In this document: positions 30,226-41,925 of the stretch, one piece after another
Layout of the letters: each line of letters opens with the position of its first letter
Numbering within the stretch: position 1 is the stretch's first letter
NCBI GenBank assembly: GCA_012845835.1
Contig: JABAKD010000020.1
Location: 4,920,720-4,984,719 of the forward strand
Length of the DNA stretch: 64,000 nucleotides
Source: Undaria pinnatifida
Lineage: Eukaryota; Sar; Phaeophyceae; Laminariales; Alariaceae
Direction: 5' to 3'
The notes under the pieces: generated by a model
What the model saw: the letters and a program-made list of their open reading frames with translations, nothing else
The model's database searches: none
Told to the model about the DNA's origin: nothing
Made by a program: the position numbers and the translations under genes

Positions 30226-31079
30226 TGGTCGGGAAGAAGGGAGAGCGAGCGGGACGGGGGGCGAGGAGGAGAGACGGACGGGGGGGGACGGGGGGGGGGG
30301 GGGGAGGAGGTGGAGGAGGAGAAAGAGGAGGGGGAGAGGAGGGAACGAGGGAGGGAACGCGGGAGGGAAGCGAGGCTATTTGAAGCCGGAGGTTTTGCGA
30401 GACGGAGGGATACGCAGCAGTTTGCCGCTCGATCGTCGCAAAATGTGAAAACGTAATCCCTCACACAAGGGGGTGGTGGTGTCAGCCTCAGCTGTCCCGC
30501 TTATCGCGCGGTTGGGGCAATTCCCTGATGTCCAAGCAGTTCGATCTTTCTTGTGACGTCCTCAAGGGTTCGAAAGTGGCACGACTCGGGGAGCCAAGCG
30601 CTGTCTGAGTTTCAGGCTTGTCTTTGTATGTGTGTGGGGGCGTCTACCGCAAGGAATTTCTTGCTTGATCTGTCAAGCACTGCAGGTGTGGAACGTTCGG
30701 AAGCATGAAAGGCATGGAACGCTGAGAAAAAACGTGAAACCCTTCGAAGCGTGGAGCTCTTGGAGGGGGACGGGGGAAAAGAGGAGTGGAGGGACATTTT
30801 GTTTTTTTGAGGGACACCGTAGGTTTCGTGTTTGTGTGCTCGCATCTTTTGATGGCGTGGAGATGCCGAGCGTCGGTTGTTGGGCGGGGCTTTGGGATTT
30901 GAAGGCTCTTTGTTCTGTCCCATATTTGGCCCTGACACAGGCTGGGTCGTCTGTGTGGTCCCTCTTTCTCATCTCTTTTCTCTCGAGGATCGCGGGTACC
31001 CTCTTTTGTCGAAGCTTTGTGGTGCACGCTGAAACGTTGGGCTTACCTTGGCCGGGTTTAGGATGTGCCTGGCCGAGGT
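30226..31079. other. intergenic, no gene recognised
   Basis: G/A-rich stretch (30230-30370) then unstructured sequence. The minus frames of 108-163 codons at 30612-31164 overlap one another in different registers and have no family features. Confidence 0.4.
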
Positions 31080-31990
31080 TTGTTGTCGTTGGTCGCTGTT
31101 GTTGCTGTCGCTCATTTGCCAACGACCAGACTTTGGGAGTCGTCGTTGATTGGTCAGCGCTCATTTTATTGCAGTGGGTCGCTATTGGGTATTGGACGAT
31201 GATAGCACTTGGAGGCTGTCGTTGATCGGTCAGTGCTCCTGTGTTGTCGCTGGTCGTTGTGCTCCTTTTGCACGGATCACACTCGAAGACCGCCGTTGGT
31301 TGGTCTTTGTGTTCATTTTTTCATGACAAAGTGGTCGTTATTGCTTATTTGACGACGATACTGCTTGATGGTTGTCATTGCTTGTTCAGCGCTCATTTGA
31401 CAATTGGTTTGTGATTGTTTACTAGGCGACGATAGCACTTGGCGGCTGTCGTTGATTCGTCGGTGCGTTAATTTGACGGCAATTGGTCGTTGTTGCTCTT
31501 TTGATGAGAATAGCAGTTGGCGGCTGTCGTTGGTCGGTCGGTGTGTGTTTGATGACAATTGGTCGTTATTGCTAATTTTATGACAACCATTCGGAGGTTG
31601 TCAGCGTTGTTGCTCGATCAATAATGGTTATCCTCTCTCAATGGATGACGATGACACGTAGAGGCTCTCGTTTGTTGGTCGGTGTGTTGTTTGATGACAA
31701 TTTGACGTTATCGCTTATTTGACGATGGTGCCACTTGGTAGCTACCACTTGGAGGGTGTCATTGATCGGTGTGCGTGTTTATTTATTTTTAATGGTAGTT
31801 TGTTTTTGTTGCTCATTTGACGGCGATTGCAGCCCTTAGAGGCTGCCATTGGTTCGTTGTTGCCCATTTGGGGGCGATAGCGCTACCTACAGGCTGGCGT
31901 TGGTTCGATAGTGCTCGCTTGATGACGATTGATCGGTATTGTTCGTTTGACGACGATGGCATTGGGGAGGCTGTCATTCATTCGTTCGTC
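31080..31990 (+). repeat. degenerate minisatellite, about 76-bp unit, about 12 copies
   Basis: The box cacttgga/cggctgtcgttgat recurs near 31133, 31208, 31292, 31361, 31437, 31512, 31588, 31655, 31740, 31830, 31883 and 31960. Between boxes lie cggtgtgtttgatgacaatt and ggtcgttattgctcatttga-like pieces. Confidence 0.75.
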
Positions 31991-33339
31991 TGTTTCTATT
32001 TTTTTTGCTGTTCCATCCACACAGCTCGTGATGAGTACGACTATCATATCTCGTTGGTCTTTCCTGTTGTTAGTCTCGTCATACCGACCAATGTTACACC
32101 TTGCGGTTATTTCGTGTGTTAGTGTTTGCGTTGTTCGATCCTGCAGCACAGCTGGTATACTAGAGTATACCTTACTTTCCCGATTTGTGGTTTTTGTTCT
32201 TTCACCCTGTTGGACGTGCCTACCAACTGTACCACGGGTATTGGTATTTTATACCTGGTAGTTATTTTTTTTGTCACACTCACTAGAGCCCGATCCTAAT
32301 TTCTCTGTAGGACGACCTATTCTCCTGCGGCAGGGAAGCTAGGTACGGTAGACCGTAGACCACAGCATTCGAGACTTTTCCTTCGTTAGACTAGTGTGAT
32401 AGACAATACCTGGTATCAAGGCTGGATGGTTCCGAGTGCGGGTATACAATGATGTACACATTTGTTTTCTGTATTGGTAGACCTACTGGGTGTGCCAATG
32501 CATTTTGTAAAGGACAGCATAACCGTTCATAGTTGTTCATTGTGTTGCGATTTTCCTCAACTCGCAAAGAAGCCTGCTACGACGACAGATGTAACACTTT
32601 TCGTATCTGAAACGGTTTCTGAATGACGGGACTCCTTCACCCAAAATCGTCGGAAAATAAATAAATAATAGGCCATTTTCTTTGTTGTTGATGAATTCTA
32701 GTGTTCACCTAGAGGCCAAGGGATGTTTCATCCGGGTTACGTAGTAGGCGATATATATATTTTTTCTTCAAATAAATCGGTTTTTGGGCTTGAGAAGGAC
32801 ATTGTCTTAGCCTCCTCCTAAAGTGAGGGGTAGTATTAAGAAAAACGTTGGCGCACCTCTTTCGTCGCACGCGTCCAAATACCCGGTCAACAATCTAGGG
32901 GGAGTCGGTGGCATTGGGGTACTCGTACGTGTTGAGCTTGAATCGACGCGTGTTTTGCGTCCGTTTTTTTGTTTCTTTTTTTCATGTAGTCTCATGCATT
33001 GGAGCCTACGTGCGTCCACTCAGCCTGTCGTGTGGCCACGAACTTCGATTTGCGCGGCGATGATTACTTACGTGAGATGAGGCAGCATAAGATCTTGTTG
33101 CACGCACACCTGGCACTTGTCCCAGGGCCTTCTCTCGTAACGGACAAGTCAAACTTGACATGCCAACACGCGACATCACCTTGCTGCCGTGCCGCATACA
33201 GGGACATAAAAAGTTACGCAAAAAACCCAACTTCAAACGACGCCCATGCTATGGTGGAGGGGCAGACCATTTTTTTTATGAGAAAGCTCCTCGCTTGGCC
33301 ATCTACCTATGTATACCTCTCCCAACAGTTTTTTTTTGG
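31991..33339. other. intergenic, no gene recognised
   Basis: Two TACCTGGTA motifs (32252, 32407) and a short block related to 34350 and 34655 (ggtttctgaatgacgggact). No coding frame stands out. Confidence 0.4.
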
Positions 33340-33935
33340 GGGCGGGGGCGGGGTGTACTCAATTTGTGCACGGCCGTAGTCGTGTATCCTTAGATCCTCG
33401 CATTCTTATGCCGGGACGGAGCACGTCGTGTGTTCACCGATCAGGGGCAGACATTTTGCTTGTACCAAGCGCAAAGCGCCGTGAGATTTTCGGCGAGTCG
33501 CATGAACGGTGAACTGCATCCTTCCAAGTACCGCTCATAAGACGGACTTCGGCACCTTGTGCCTACTCTCTTGCTTATGGATGACAGCGCCAATGAGTTA
33601 CTTTGTTTTCTGGTGTGGCCACTCTAAAGACAGCAATGGGTATTTACTGTGTAACAGCCTCGTGAGTGCCTTTTGTAACCACATTCACACTAACGTGATG
33701 CGATCATTCCCCTTGTGCGGGGTTGGGGTTCTCCACCCCGCACAACATGATCTAACTCGATGACCATCAAGGTGACCGCCAAGAATAAAAATAAATAATA
33801 AAGTGCCCTGGTTGTCCATTAATAGCTCGTGCAGTGATGGGCGTGTGGCCGACCACAATCTTCATATAATGTTTTACAGCGTCGGTGCCAACCGAGGCCA
33901 ACTTTTATACGGGGAGGGGACAGGGCACGTCGGGT
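33340..33935 (-). mobile_element. C-tailed dispersed repeat G, long copy 1
   Basis: About 0.6 kb, closely matching 36540-37135. On the minus strand it runs from a region with gacgctgtaaaacattatat, through gagtggccacaccagaaaac and ggaaggatgcagttcaccgt, to the shared end attgagtaca and a C-rich tail (G-rich at 33338-33358 on the plus strand). No coding frame spans it. Confidence 0.8.
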
Positions 33936-36539
33936 TTTCACCCCAATCAGGCGGATTTGGGGGGGGCGGGGGGGGGGGGGGGCGAGGATGCTTCCGATCA
34001 GGACTACGATACAAGAGGCGGCACCCCGTCTTCCTCTACTGGGTTTGGGCCACGCCGACATCAAAGCGAGTTCAAGCGATTTGTTTGGCGCAGTGTCATG
34101 GATGGCTAAATAACCACTTCATGAATTGCGGATTCATACACCGCAAAAATTAGAAATTACAGCTTGAGAGGCCGCAAAGGAACAGGTGGGGGGGGTCCAC
34201 TCAGCGCGAGTAACAACCCCGACGAGCCCCCCCCCCCCCCCCCCGAAGAATACGAGGCCCCAAAAGCGACTGTCCCCCCTTGCCGGAGAACGCATGTGCG
34301 CGCTACGATAGAGAGATAGCACGTATTTTTTGTCTGAAATAATTTTTATGGTTTCTGAACGATGGGGCTCCTTAATTAACCCACATCTCAATCGTCGGAA
34401 TGTTTGGTCATTATCTTTCCATGACTATCGTCGTGTACCTTGGCCAAATATGTGGGATTTTTTGTCCGGTATGATGTGTAGCAGGGGGGAAAATTATCAC
34501 AATGAGCCATCCCACGCAGGGGGGGGGGGGATTAGACAAAATATTTCTGGGTATAACATTTTAGACCCATTTCCAACTCTCCGCGCAATTTTTTTTCTAG
34601 TCTATCTGTAGCTCCCAAGTGTTTTGTCCGCCATGCCTGCAAAAGTGTTTGTGGTTAAGGAGCCCCGTCGTTAACTACGCCTTGTCAAAAAATGATACCT
34701 GGTATACCTTCAAAACATTTAGCATTCGTCACTCGTCAACGGGGGGGTCACTTTTTTTTTTTTCTTCTTCTTCTTTTGCAGCGTGGCTCGGGGGCAATTC
34801 CGCGAGAGTGACCCACACTGTTCCTTTGCGATCGTAAGCCTTCGCAGTGCGCGGTGTCGTCATTTTCTTTTTCATGTGAATCCGCATTGAAATGAGCGTA
34901 GCTAGATACGCCGCGCCAAGAAAATCGCGCGTCAAGTCTTTTCGTCAAGAAGTGAGCTACACACAGAGTCACTCGTGCGAGTGGCTCATGTCCAGTAGCG
35001 CTGTTGGAACAAAAAGCAGGGTGCCCTTCCTACCGTAGCCCCGGTCGGGTGCGGTACGTTGCAGTATAGCAGAGGCACTCCTTTAGAGGGCACACACGGG
35101 TTGCCCTTTTTGGACCGAAACGCTTCTGGCCTTCTGATTGAGGTTGAGCTCCCCAAGAGCGACGAGCTAACGGTCAGTCTGATGATTTTTACGAGAGTAC
35201 ACGATTCTCGTTTTTGGACTGAAGGGCACGGGCGCTTGGCCGGGTTGCGCGAACGAATGCGAACTCGCTTAGAAGTCATCTTATGGGGTGATATATTGGG
35301 CTCTTCGTCTTGAGAGCTCAGGAACGTTCGGCATGCGTCCCCTAACTAACGTTGGATGGCTTAGCATGACATCGGGAGAGGGAAGAGGAGCGGTGAGGAG
35401 TGCAGGGGAAGCGAAGCGACGGCAGGGTGTGAGTGTCGGCGAGAGAGTGGGCCGAATCGGCGTCGCGGTATTTTCATTTTCTTTCATCGTCGAGTCATAC
35501 AAACAAAGGCGACCCAGCGTTTCGCGAAGGGCAACAGATGGACTCCATCTCGATCGATTTCAATTTCGCAATCGATTGATTTCGCGCATTGCAGCTCAAC
35601 GGCGAGGTCGTTGCAACGAAGCAGCAAGAAAAAAAACAGTCACAGCAACATAAAGCAAACGCCCCTTTTTCCCGCGAGGTCCGCAGCTCTCTACCCCCCC
35701 CCGGTCTCCCCCGGGCGAGGGCGAATAACCGGCCGTTTCGTGAATGCGTTTTTTTCCATGTTTTCAGGCGAGTTTTAGCCTGCTTTGTTTTATCAGCAGC
35801 AGCGGTTCAAGCGAGAAAACCGTACCGATTCTACCCCCGACCGCTCTGTCGCACCGCTCTGTCGCAATCATAGGGTTAGCAAAAACTCGAACTCCAAGCA
35901 CACTCCTCCCCTCTCCCCGCCATAACGCAAGCAAAACGAAAACGACCAAAAGAGGTGAAACAACTACAACCATCAATACCAACTGCGCAAGATAGCGGGT
36001 GAGTGCGCGTTTCATATATCTAGATCGTCTCTCTTAAACATAGAAACTATTCAATGTCTTGGATTAGCATGCCTTAATTAACTCTCACCAACGCCGCTTC
36101 CACCTCTACATATGCGTTTCTCCTTTAGAAACTTTATGCTTACTGTGGTGCTAACGACGACACTATACGATGGCGTGCGCCCAGCAATATGCCATGCCCC
36201 CGCCCCCAGGACAAAGACAAAGAGAGCCGTGCGCACGACCCGCCGGCAGGCCTGGTCTCCTCTGACCCTCCCTCCTATAGAGAAGGAGGCGTCGCCCGTG
36301 TGCTCACTGTTGTGCTTTCATTCGGAGGTTTCTACCCGCAAAAGCAGAAACTTTTTTTTTTTTTTTTTTTTTTTCCTGACGATCTGATTCAATCCCGACA
36401 AAACAGAACGAAAAGCAAAGCAAAACCGACCCCTAACCAGCAAAACAAATTAAATCAATCCAAACAAAAAACCAAAACAGCCTTCTCGTTGAACGAACCG
36501 AAGCGGAGGGTTGGGGAAGGGAGGGGAGGCGAGGGGCTT
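33936..36539. other. intergenic, no gene recognised
   Basis: G and C runs at 33959-33982 and 34228-34244, a purine run at about 36350-36375, and scattered short blocks shared with 38.5-38.8 kb (gcggattcata, gcgagtgacccc). The plus frame at 35059-35313 (IEVELPKSDELTVSLMIFTR) looks mildly protein-like but has no partner exon or known motif. Confidence 0.4.
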
Positions 36540-37135
36540 TTTTGCATGGCCGTAGTCATGCGACCATAGACCCTCGCATCCCTACTATGCCGAGACGGGG
36601 CACGTCGGGTTTTCACCAAACAGGCAGACATTAGCTTGCACCACGCGCGAAGCGCCGTGAGATGTTCGGCGGGTCGCATGAACGGTGAACTGCATCCTTC
36701 CAAGAACCGCTCGTAAGACGGACTTCAGCACCTTGTGCTTACTCGCTCGTAAGACGGACTTCAGCACCTGTGCCTACTTCCTTACATGTAGATGACAGCG
36801 CCGATGAGTTACTTTGTTTTCTGGTGTGGCCACTCCAGAGACAGCAATGGGTATTACTATGTAACTGCCTCGTGGGTGCCTTACCACATGTTCACACTAA
36901 GTTTCGATGCGATCGTTCCCCTTGTGCGGAGCTAGGGTTCTCCACCTTGCACAATATGACCTAACTCGATGACCGTCAGGGCGATCGCCAAAAAAAGAAG
37001 AAAAAATAAGGTACCCTGGTTGTCTAGCTCACGCAGTGATTGGCATGTTTTACAGCGTCGTCGCCAACCAACGCCAACCCTAACATGCATATAATGTTTT
37101 ACAGCGTCGGTGCCAACCGAGGCCAACTGTTATCT
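36540..37135 (-). mobile_element. C-tailed dispersed repeat G, long copy 2
   Basis: Same order of blocks as 33340-33935. It carries an extra local duplication of gctcgtaagacggacttcag (36707 and 36746), and its right-hand block gttttacagcgtcg occurs twice (37048 and 37098). Confidence 0.8.
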
Positions 37136-37353
37136 ATAGAGCGGGGAGGGGGGGGGGAGAAAACAATCGGGCATTGACAAGACGCTCCTGCTTCGAGTGA
37201 GCAAAAACAAAAAAACCAACTAAACCAAGTCACTCAAAACTCAAACCAAACCGAATGGAATCACACCAACCTCGACCAGATCAAATAAAAAAAGAGCAAA
37301 AATTAAATCAACCCAACAAAATCAAACACTCTGGTCAAATTGCGCCAACTAAA

Positions 37354-37460
37354 TCACTGGAAGGACACCCCGAACCCGAACTGTATTGGCCTTTCTCGCG
37401 GCAAGTCCAGCGGTGACCGCCGCAGCACGTGTGCGTAGTTGATCTCCAGCCGGCCCACGC
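37354..37460 (-). CDS. SAM50: SAM50 last exon
   Basis: Follows GTGCGCAAG and encodes VGRLEINYAHVLRRSPLDLP, RERPIQFGFGVSFQ, stop TGA at 37354-37356. It is the final LE(L/I)NY strand and the C-terminal phenylalanine-rich strand that closes the barrel. Confidence 0.92.
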
Positions 37461-40400
37461 CTTGCGCACGTTCGTTTTTCGTTTTCATTTTCATGTGCGT
37501 TTTCATGTTCGCGTGCGTTTTAGTTTTAGTTTTCGCGGTCGTTTTCGTGCCGTTTTTTCATTTTTCATGTTGGATCCATTTCGTTTTTGCAGAAAAAACA
37601 GGCCATTTTCGCAGTAGCGGCAAACAAAGGGCCAGAAGAGAACCCGCAGCAAACAACAAGCGAGCGCGGCGGCGGGCAGGGGGTAGGAGGCAGCAGGGGG
37701 GGGGGGGGGGGAAGGGTTAACCACGGAGAGGGTTGGTTCAACGAGGTATTTAGTATTTACTCTGTCACCGTGTCTGCGCCTTTGGTAAAAAGCCGTCGCG
37801 ACGGTCGATTGTTGGCGTTATTGAACTTCACTTTATTCAATGAAAACCTGGTGTAACACATAATACCGTGGTATTATTTTGTGTGGACAGCCAGCAAGGT
37901 ACTGTAACGATGGTCTAAATTGCCCATGGAAATAAACAATCTGCTTCACCAATACTACTAAGAATACTGCACCACGTCGTATACATGCAATACACAGCAC
38001 GTACTACTATAAGTCGCGAGGCTCCAAAGCCAGCGAAGTGCTTGTAGATCGCTACAGCAGAAGTGTGGTTCAATGGCGACGCGTTTCTTCCGAGGGGAGG
38101 GGGGAGGGGGGGGGGGGAGGGGAAGCGCTAACGCTCGCGGTGAGTGCATGTACCGAAAAAAAGTTGTTCCTTCGAAAAATAACTCGGAGTGCGCCTCTAT
38201 TGCTGGGGAGTATTTATCAATGCTTCTAGCAATAACATGCGTGCTACGATATAGCAAGCCCTAAGCGGTCTGAGTAAGATGGTTTTCCGATATAATAAGG
38301 CGATCATAACCGCTTGGCGCGACCGGGGAATTGCAGTCATAACTTGGAATGAATGAGACGGCTCTCCTCAACAACGCGGTCACGTTGCTCTGGCACACCA
38401 CCGCGTTACGGGGGGACTCCTACTTGTAGGTGTACGAGTAGCACTTTTTGCTCATTTTTTTTTCTTCTGATTGGCGTTTCTCCTCAGCTAAAGCAACACA
38501 AACGAACACACCACCCAAGGCCGAAGCCACGCTAGGGCGGGGTACCCCAAAATCCACTTCCGGGTTTTCACCACTCGCACGAGCGACTCCGTACCCCCCC
38601 TCACTGACAAAGAGACAAAGAGGCATGTTTTTTTCGGCGCAGCGTAGCTTGCCTCTCCATTTGCGGATTCATATCACACAACGAAAACAGCACGAAACGT
38701 CGAGCGCTTGACACTGCGAAGAAACAGGGGGGCCATGTCACTCGCGCGAGTGACCCCGAGCCAAAAACGGGCTCCAAACGTGACCCCCCCCACCGTAGCT
38801 TTGGTTCTAATCGTATACCCTACAGTAGGCTACATTAGGTCACAGTAGGTTACAGTAGGTTACAGTAGGTTACAGTAGGTTACAGTAGGCTACAGTAGGT
38901 AATGGGAGTGTGCCTCGGCTTGCACCATCGTTTCTTCTTCGGGTGAGGTTGTATAGAATTTTACCAACAGAGGAGACTGAAAGAATCCAGCTGCACCCTC
39001 ACCGTACGATCAGTACTTTCACTAGCACAATCAGTGCTACTATGAGTAGTACTATCAGTAGCACCATTAGCCGCATGCGTCGGATCCCACACGAAAAACA
39101 AAAACACAAAAAAACAGCACGATACCAGGCGTGTATGACCTAAAGACATCAGAAACTGAGAGTAAACACAACTCGCATACGCACATATCATATGCGATAT
39201 GCTTAAAACCCTTTTTTACCCCACGGCATTAAACCCGCAAGTCGATAGTGAAGGTGAACTCGTAAAGCGCTCAACTAGCAACATAGTACACCAGGCGGCA
39301 TAGAGTCTGCATGGACAGCGCGTCTCGTCTTACTCACCCATGAAGTTCCACGCAGCGGCAACCCCAACCGACACCCTCGTGTCCCGCGCGTACTGACTAA
39401 GGGGCGTTTCCCACGTCGTCAAGTTCCCCAGGTTGGCAAACAGGTAGCCCCGCCACCCCGCGTCCGCCATCGCCGGAAAAGGGAACGGAAACCCCAACGA
39501 TGCCGAGGCTGAAGAAGAGAGGGAGAGGGGGATGTGGGTGGAATGGGTGGGTGTGGGGCAAGCGAGCGGCGAAACAGGCGAGGAGGGCAAAAGGGGAGGG
39601 CCCATCCCAGAAGAAACCAAACGCTGTGAGATTCGGAACGCTATTGCGTGCAGCTGCCTACAGGAGTATACACATAGGAGACGTAGGACAGCGAGCACAC
39701 ATAGGCCGGTCTTGCGTTAACATGTTATCAATATATATATATATATGGGCGTAACATATACCAGTATGTGTATACACCGGAATATGTGCAAACCCTCAGC
39801 CGTTGGAAGAAGCACCCCTTCCCCTCTTGGTCAATTACAGCAAACACGACGACGACTACGACAACACTTGATCGAGTGCAGACCACGACGCTGACACTTG
39901 ATCAACTACGGCAAACACGATCACGACGACAACCACCGTCACCGCCGCCACCGCCACCACCACCATCACCACCCCCACCACCACTCCGCCCAGAGCGGCC
40001 ACCACGTACCGCCCCCAAGCCCCCTCCCCCTGCCCTCCACTAAATCTGGACGGGTTGGCGTCGAGTGGCAACGACGCTGCAAAGCAAGCCATCAGACCCG
40101 AGGCATGCAAATGGCAGCAGTCATTGCCCGCACACTCACCACAGAGGCCGACGGTAGGCACCATGCCATTGACGGCTCAAAACTCATTAGTCAGAAACCC
40201 CATCGACAACAGACACAACACATTGAGCATGAAACAACTCAAATCATCATTTTTTTGGTTTCCCATATCGAAAAACAAACCAGATATAGACATCAACTAA
40301 CTCAGCTAACTATCCCCCCCCCTCCACATATCATATCAGAGACCATATTTTGACATGAGATAAGCTCAACCAAGGCGCACTAAAGGGCATCGAGTAAAAC

Positions 40401-41892
40401 CAAGGAAAGGCGGAAGGAGTATGTCATAGCCACAAATAAAGTAAAATACAGCGAAGAAGAAGGGAACATGGACAGACGTAGCTGACAAAACAACCGAAGA
40501 CTACGATGGCGGGATGAAGAGGACGCGCGCGGGGATAAATTGATGCTGAAAGAAAAAAAACAAGCAGGAGTAGGCAAACACGACACTAGCCACGGTAAGG
40601 GCACAGAACGCAGAACGGTATGGTGGTCAGTAGATCGAACGGGAAGAGGGGAATACTGCAGCGAGTACAGCACTACGGCAAACTACGTACGCCCACAACC
40701 AACGAAATCTTCGATGCAGAATTTTCGAGAAGGAAATCAACACGTTGGCAGAGGCGAACGTAGATGAACCGGAAAGGTAATCCAGTGGTTTCAGAAGGAT
40801 CGCAGATAATTTTTTCACGAGGGAAGAAGTCAAGAATTGCCTAGTTAAACTCAAGAATAGGAAGGCAGCAGGGGCAGACCAAATAGTGAATTGATTGATG
40901 AAGCACGGGGGAGAAGGACTGCTTAGAGCCTGGTGGCTATCTTGCACACTAGGATTTGAAAAACCGAGTACGCACCGAAGAGGTGGAGAGAAGGAGTAGA
41001 AGTGAAGGTATCCAAGAAAAGACACAAGGCTGGCCCTGGGAACTATAGAGGCATAAAGCTACTACTATAGGCACCGTAGGAAAAACGTGCTGCATTCATT
41101 TTGAATGATATGATAAAAAAACAATTATGGAGAGAGAAGTAAAGTATAAGGGAAGGGCAACCAGGGGTTAAGCCACACCTTAGCTGCCTAGACAATGTGT
41201 ACGCGTGAGGTAAGAGGTACGCCAGTAGTCGGGAGGAGGAGGAAGAAGGCGCACAGGGCTGCCCCTGTGGCAACGCAGACAAGAGTAAAACCCAATACTG
41301 GGGGGAATGCGAACTGTATAAGAAGGAGCGGAATGTCTTAAGGTGAGGAGATGAGGGAACTAGACGCATGTGACACGGACAAATTTGGCACACAAAATGG
41401 TAGCGAGAAAACGGTCGCTGTCCTAGCAGATAGATTCTAGGCACGGACGGCCAAACACGAAGGAGAACAAGATGAAGCAAAAAATTTAAGGTAATATGTG
41501 GAAGAAACGTACTGAGCCCCCAAACGTTGGACATGCCTCTAATAGGAGTGCGTAGGAACGGTGCTCCGTCTCGAAAGGGATGCGTAGTCATTGGTCAAAT
41601 TGCTACGGCAAGCACCAAATGAGTACGCCCCCCCTTGACATGCCCCCCCCACCCACGACTTTCACCATCACTAACCGGTGTACTTGATGTCCCCTCCAAG
41701 CGAGTCACCCCCCGGGCAGCCACCTTCCTCCTTCGGCGCTCGAGGTCCGACCCCATAAAAGGGGAACCCGCGCATTGTCATCGGTCCTCCGAGGTTGAAG
41801 CGGTCGCTGAAAACGGTGTGCTTACAGCGTCCGAGAGGCCTGTTATGATTGATCACCGTTGTCCCCATAGCCCACGAAAGAAAGAGGCGTGT

Positions 41893-41925
<33 letters not shown>

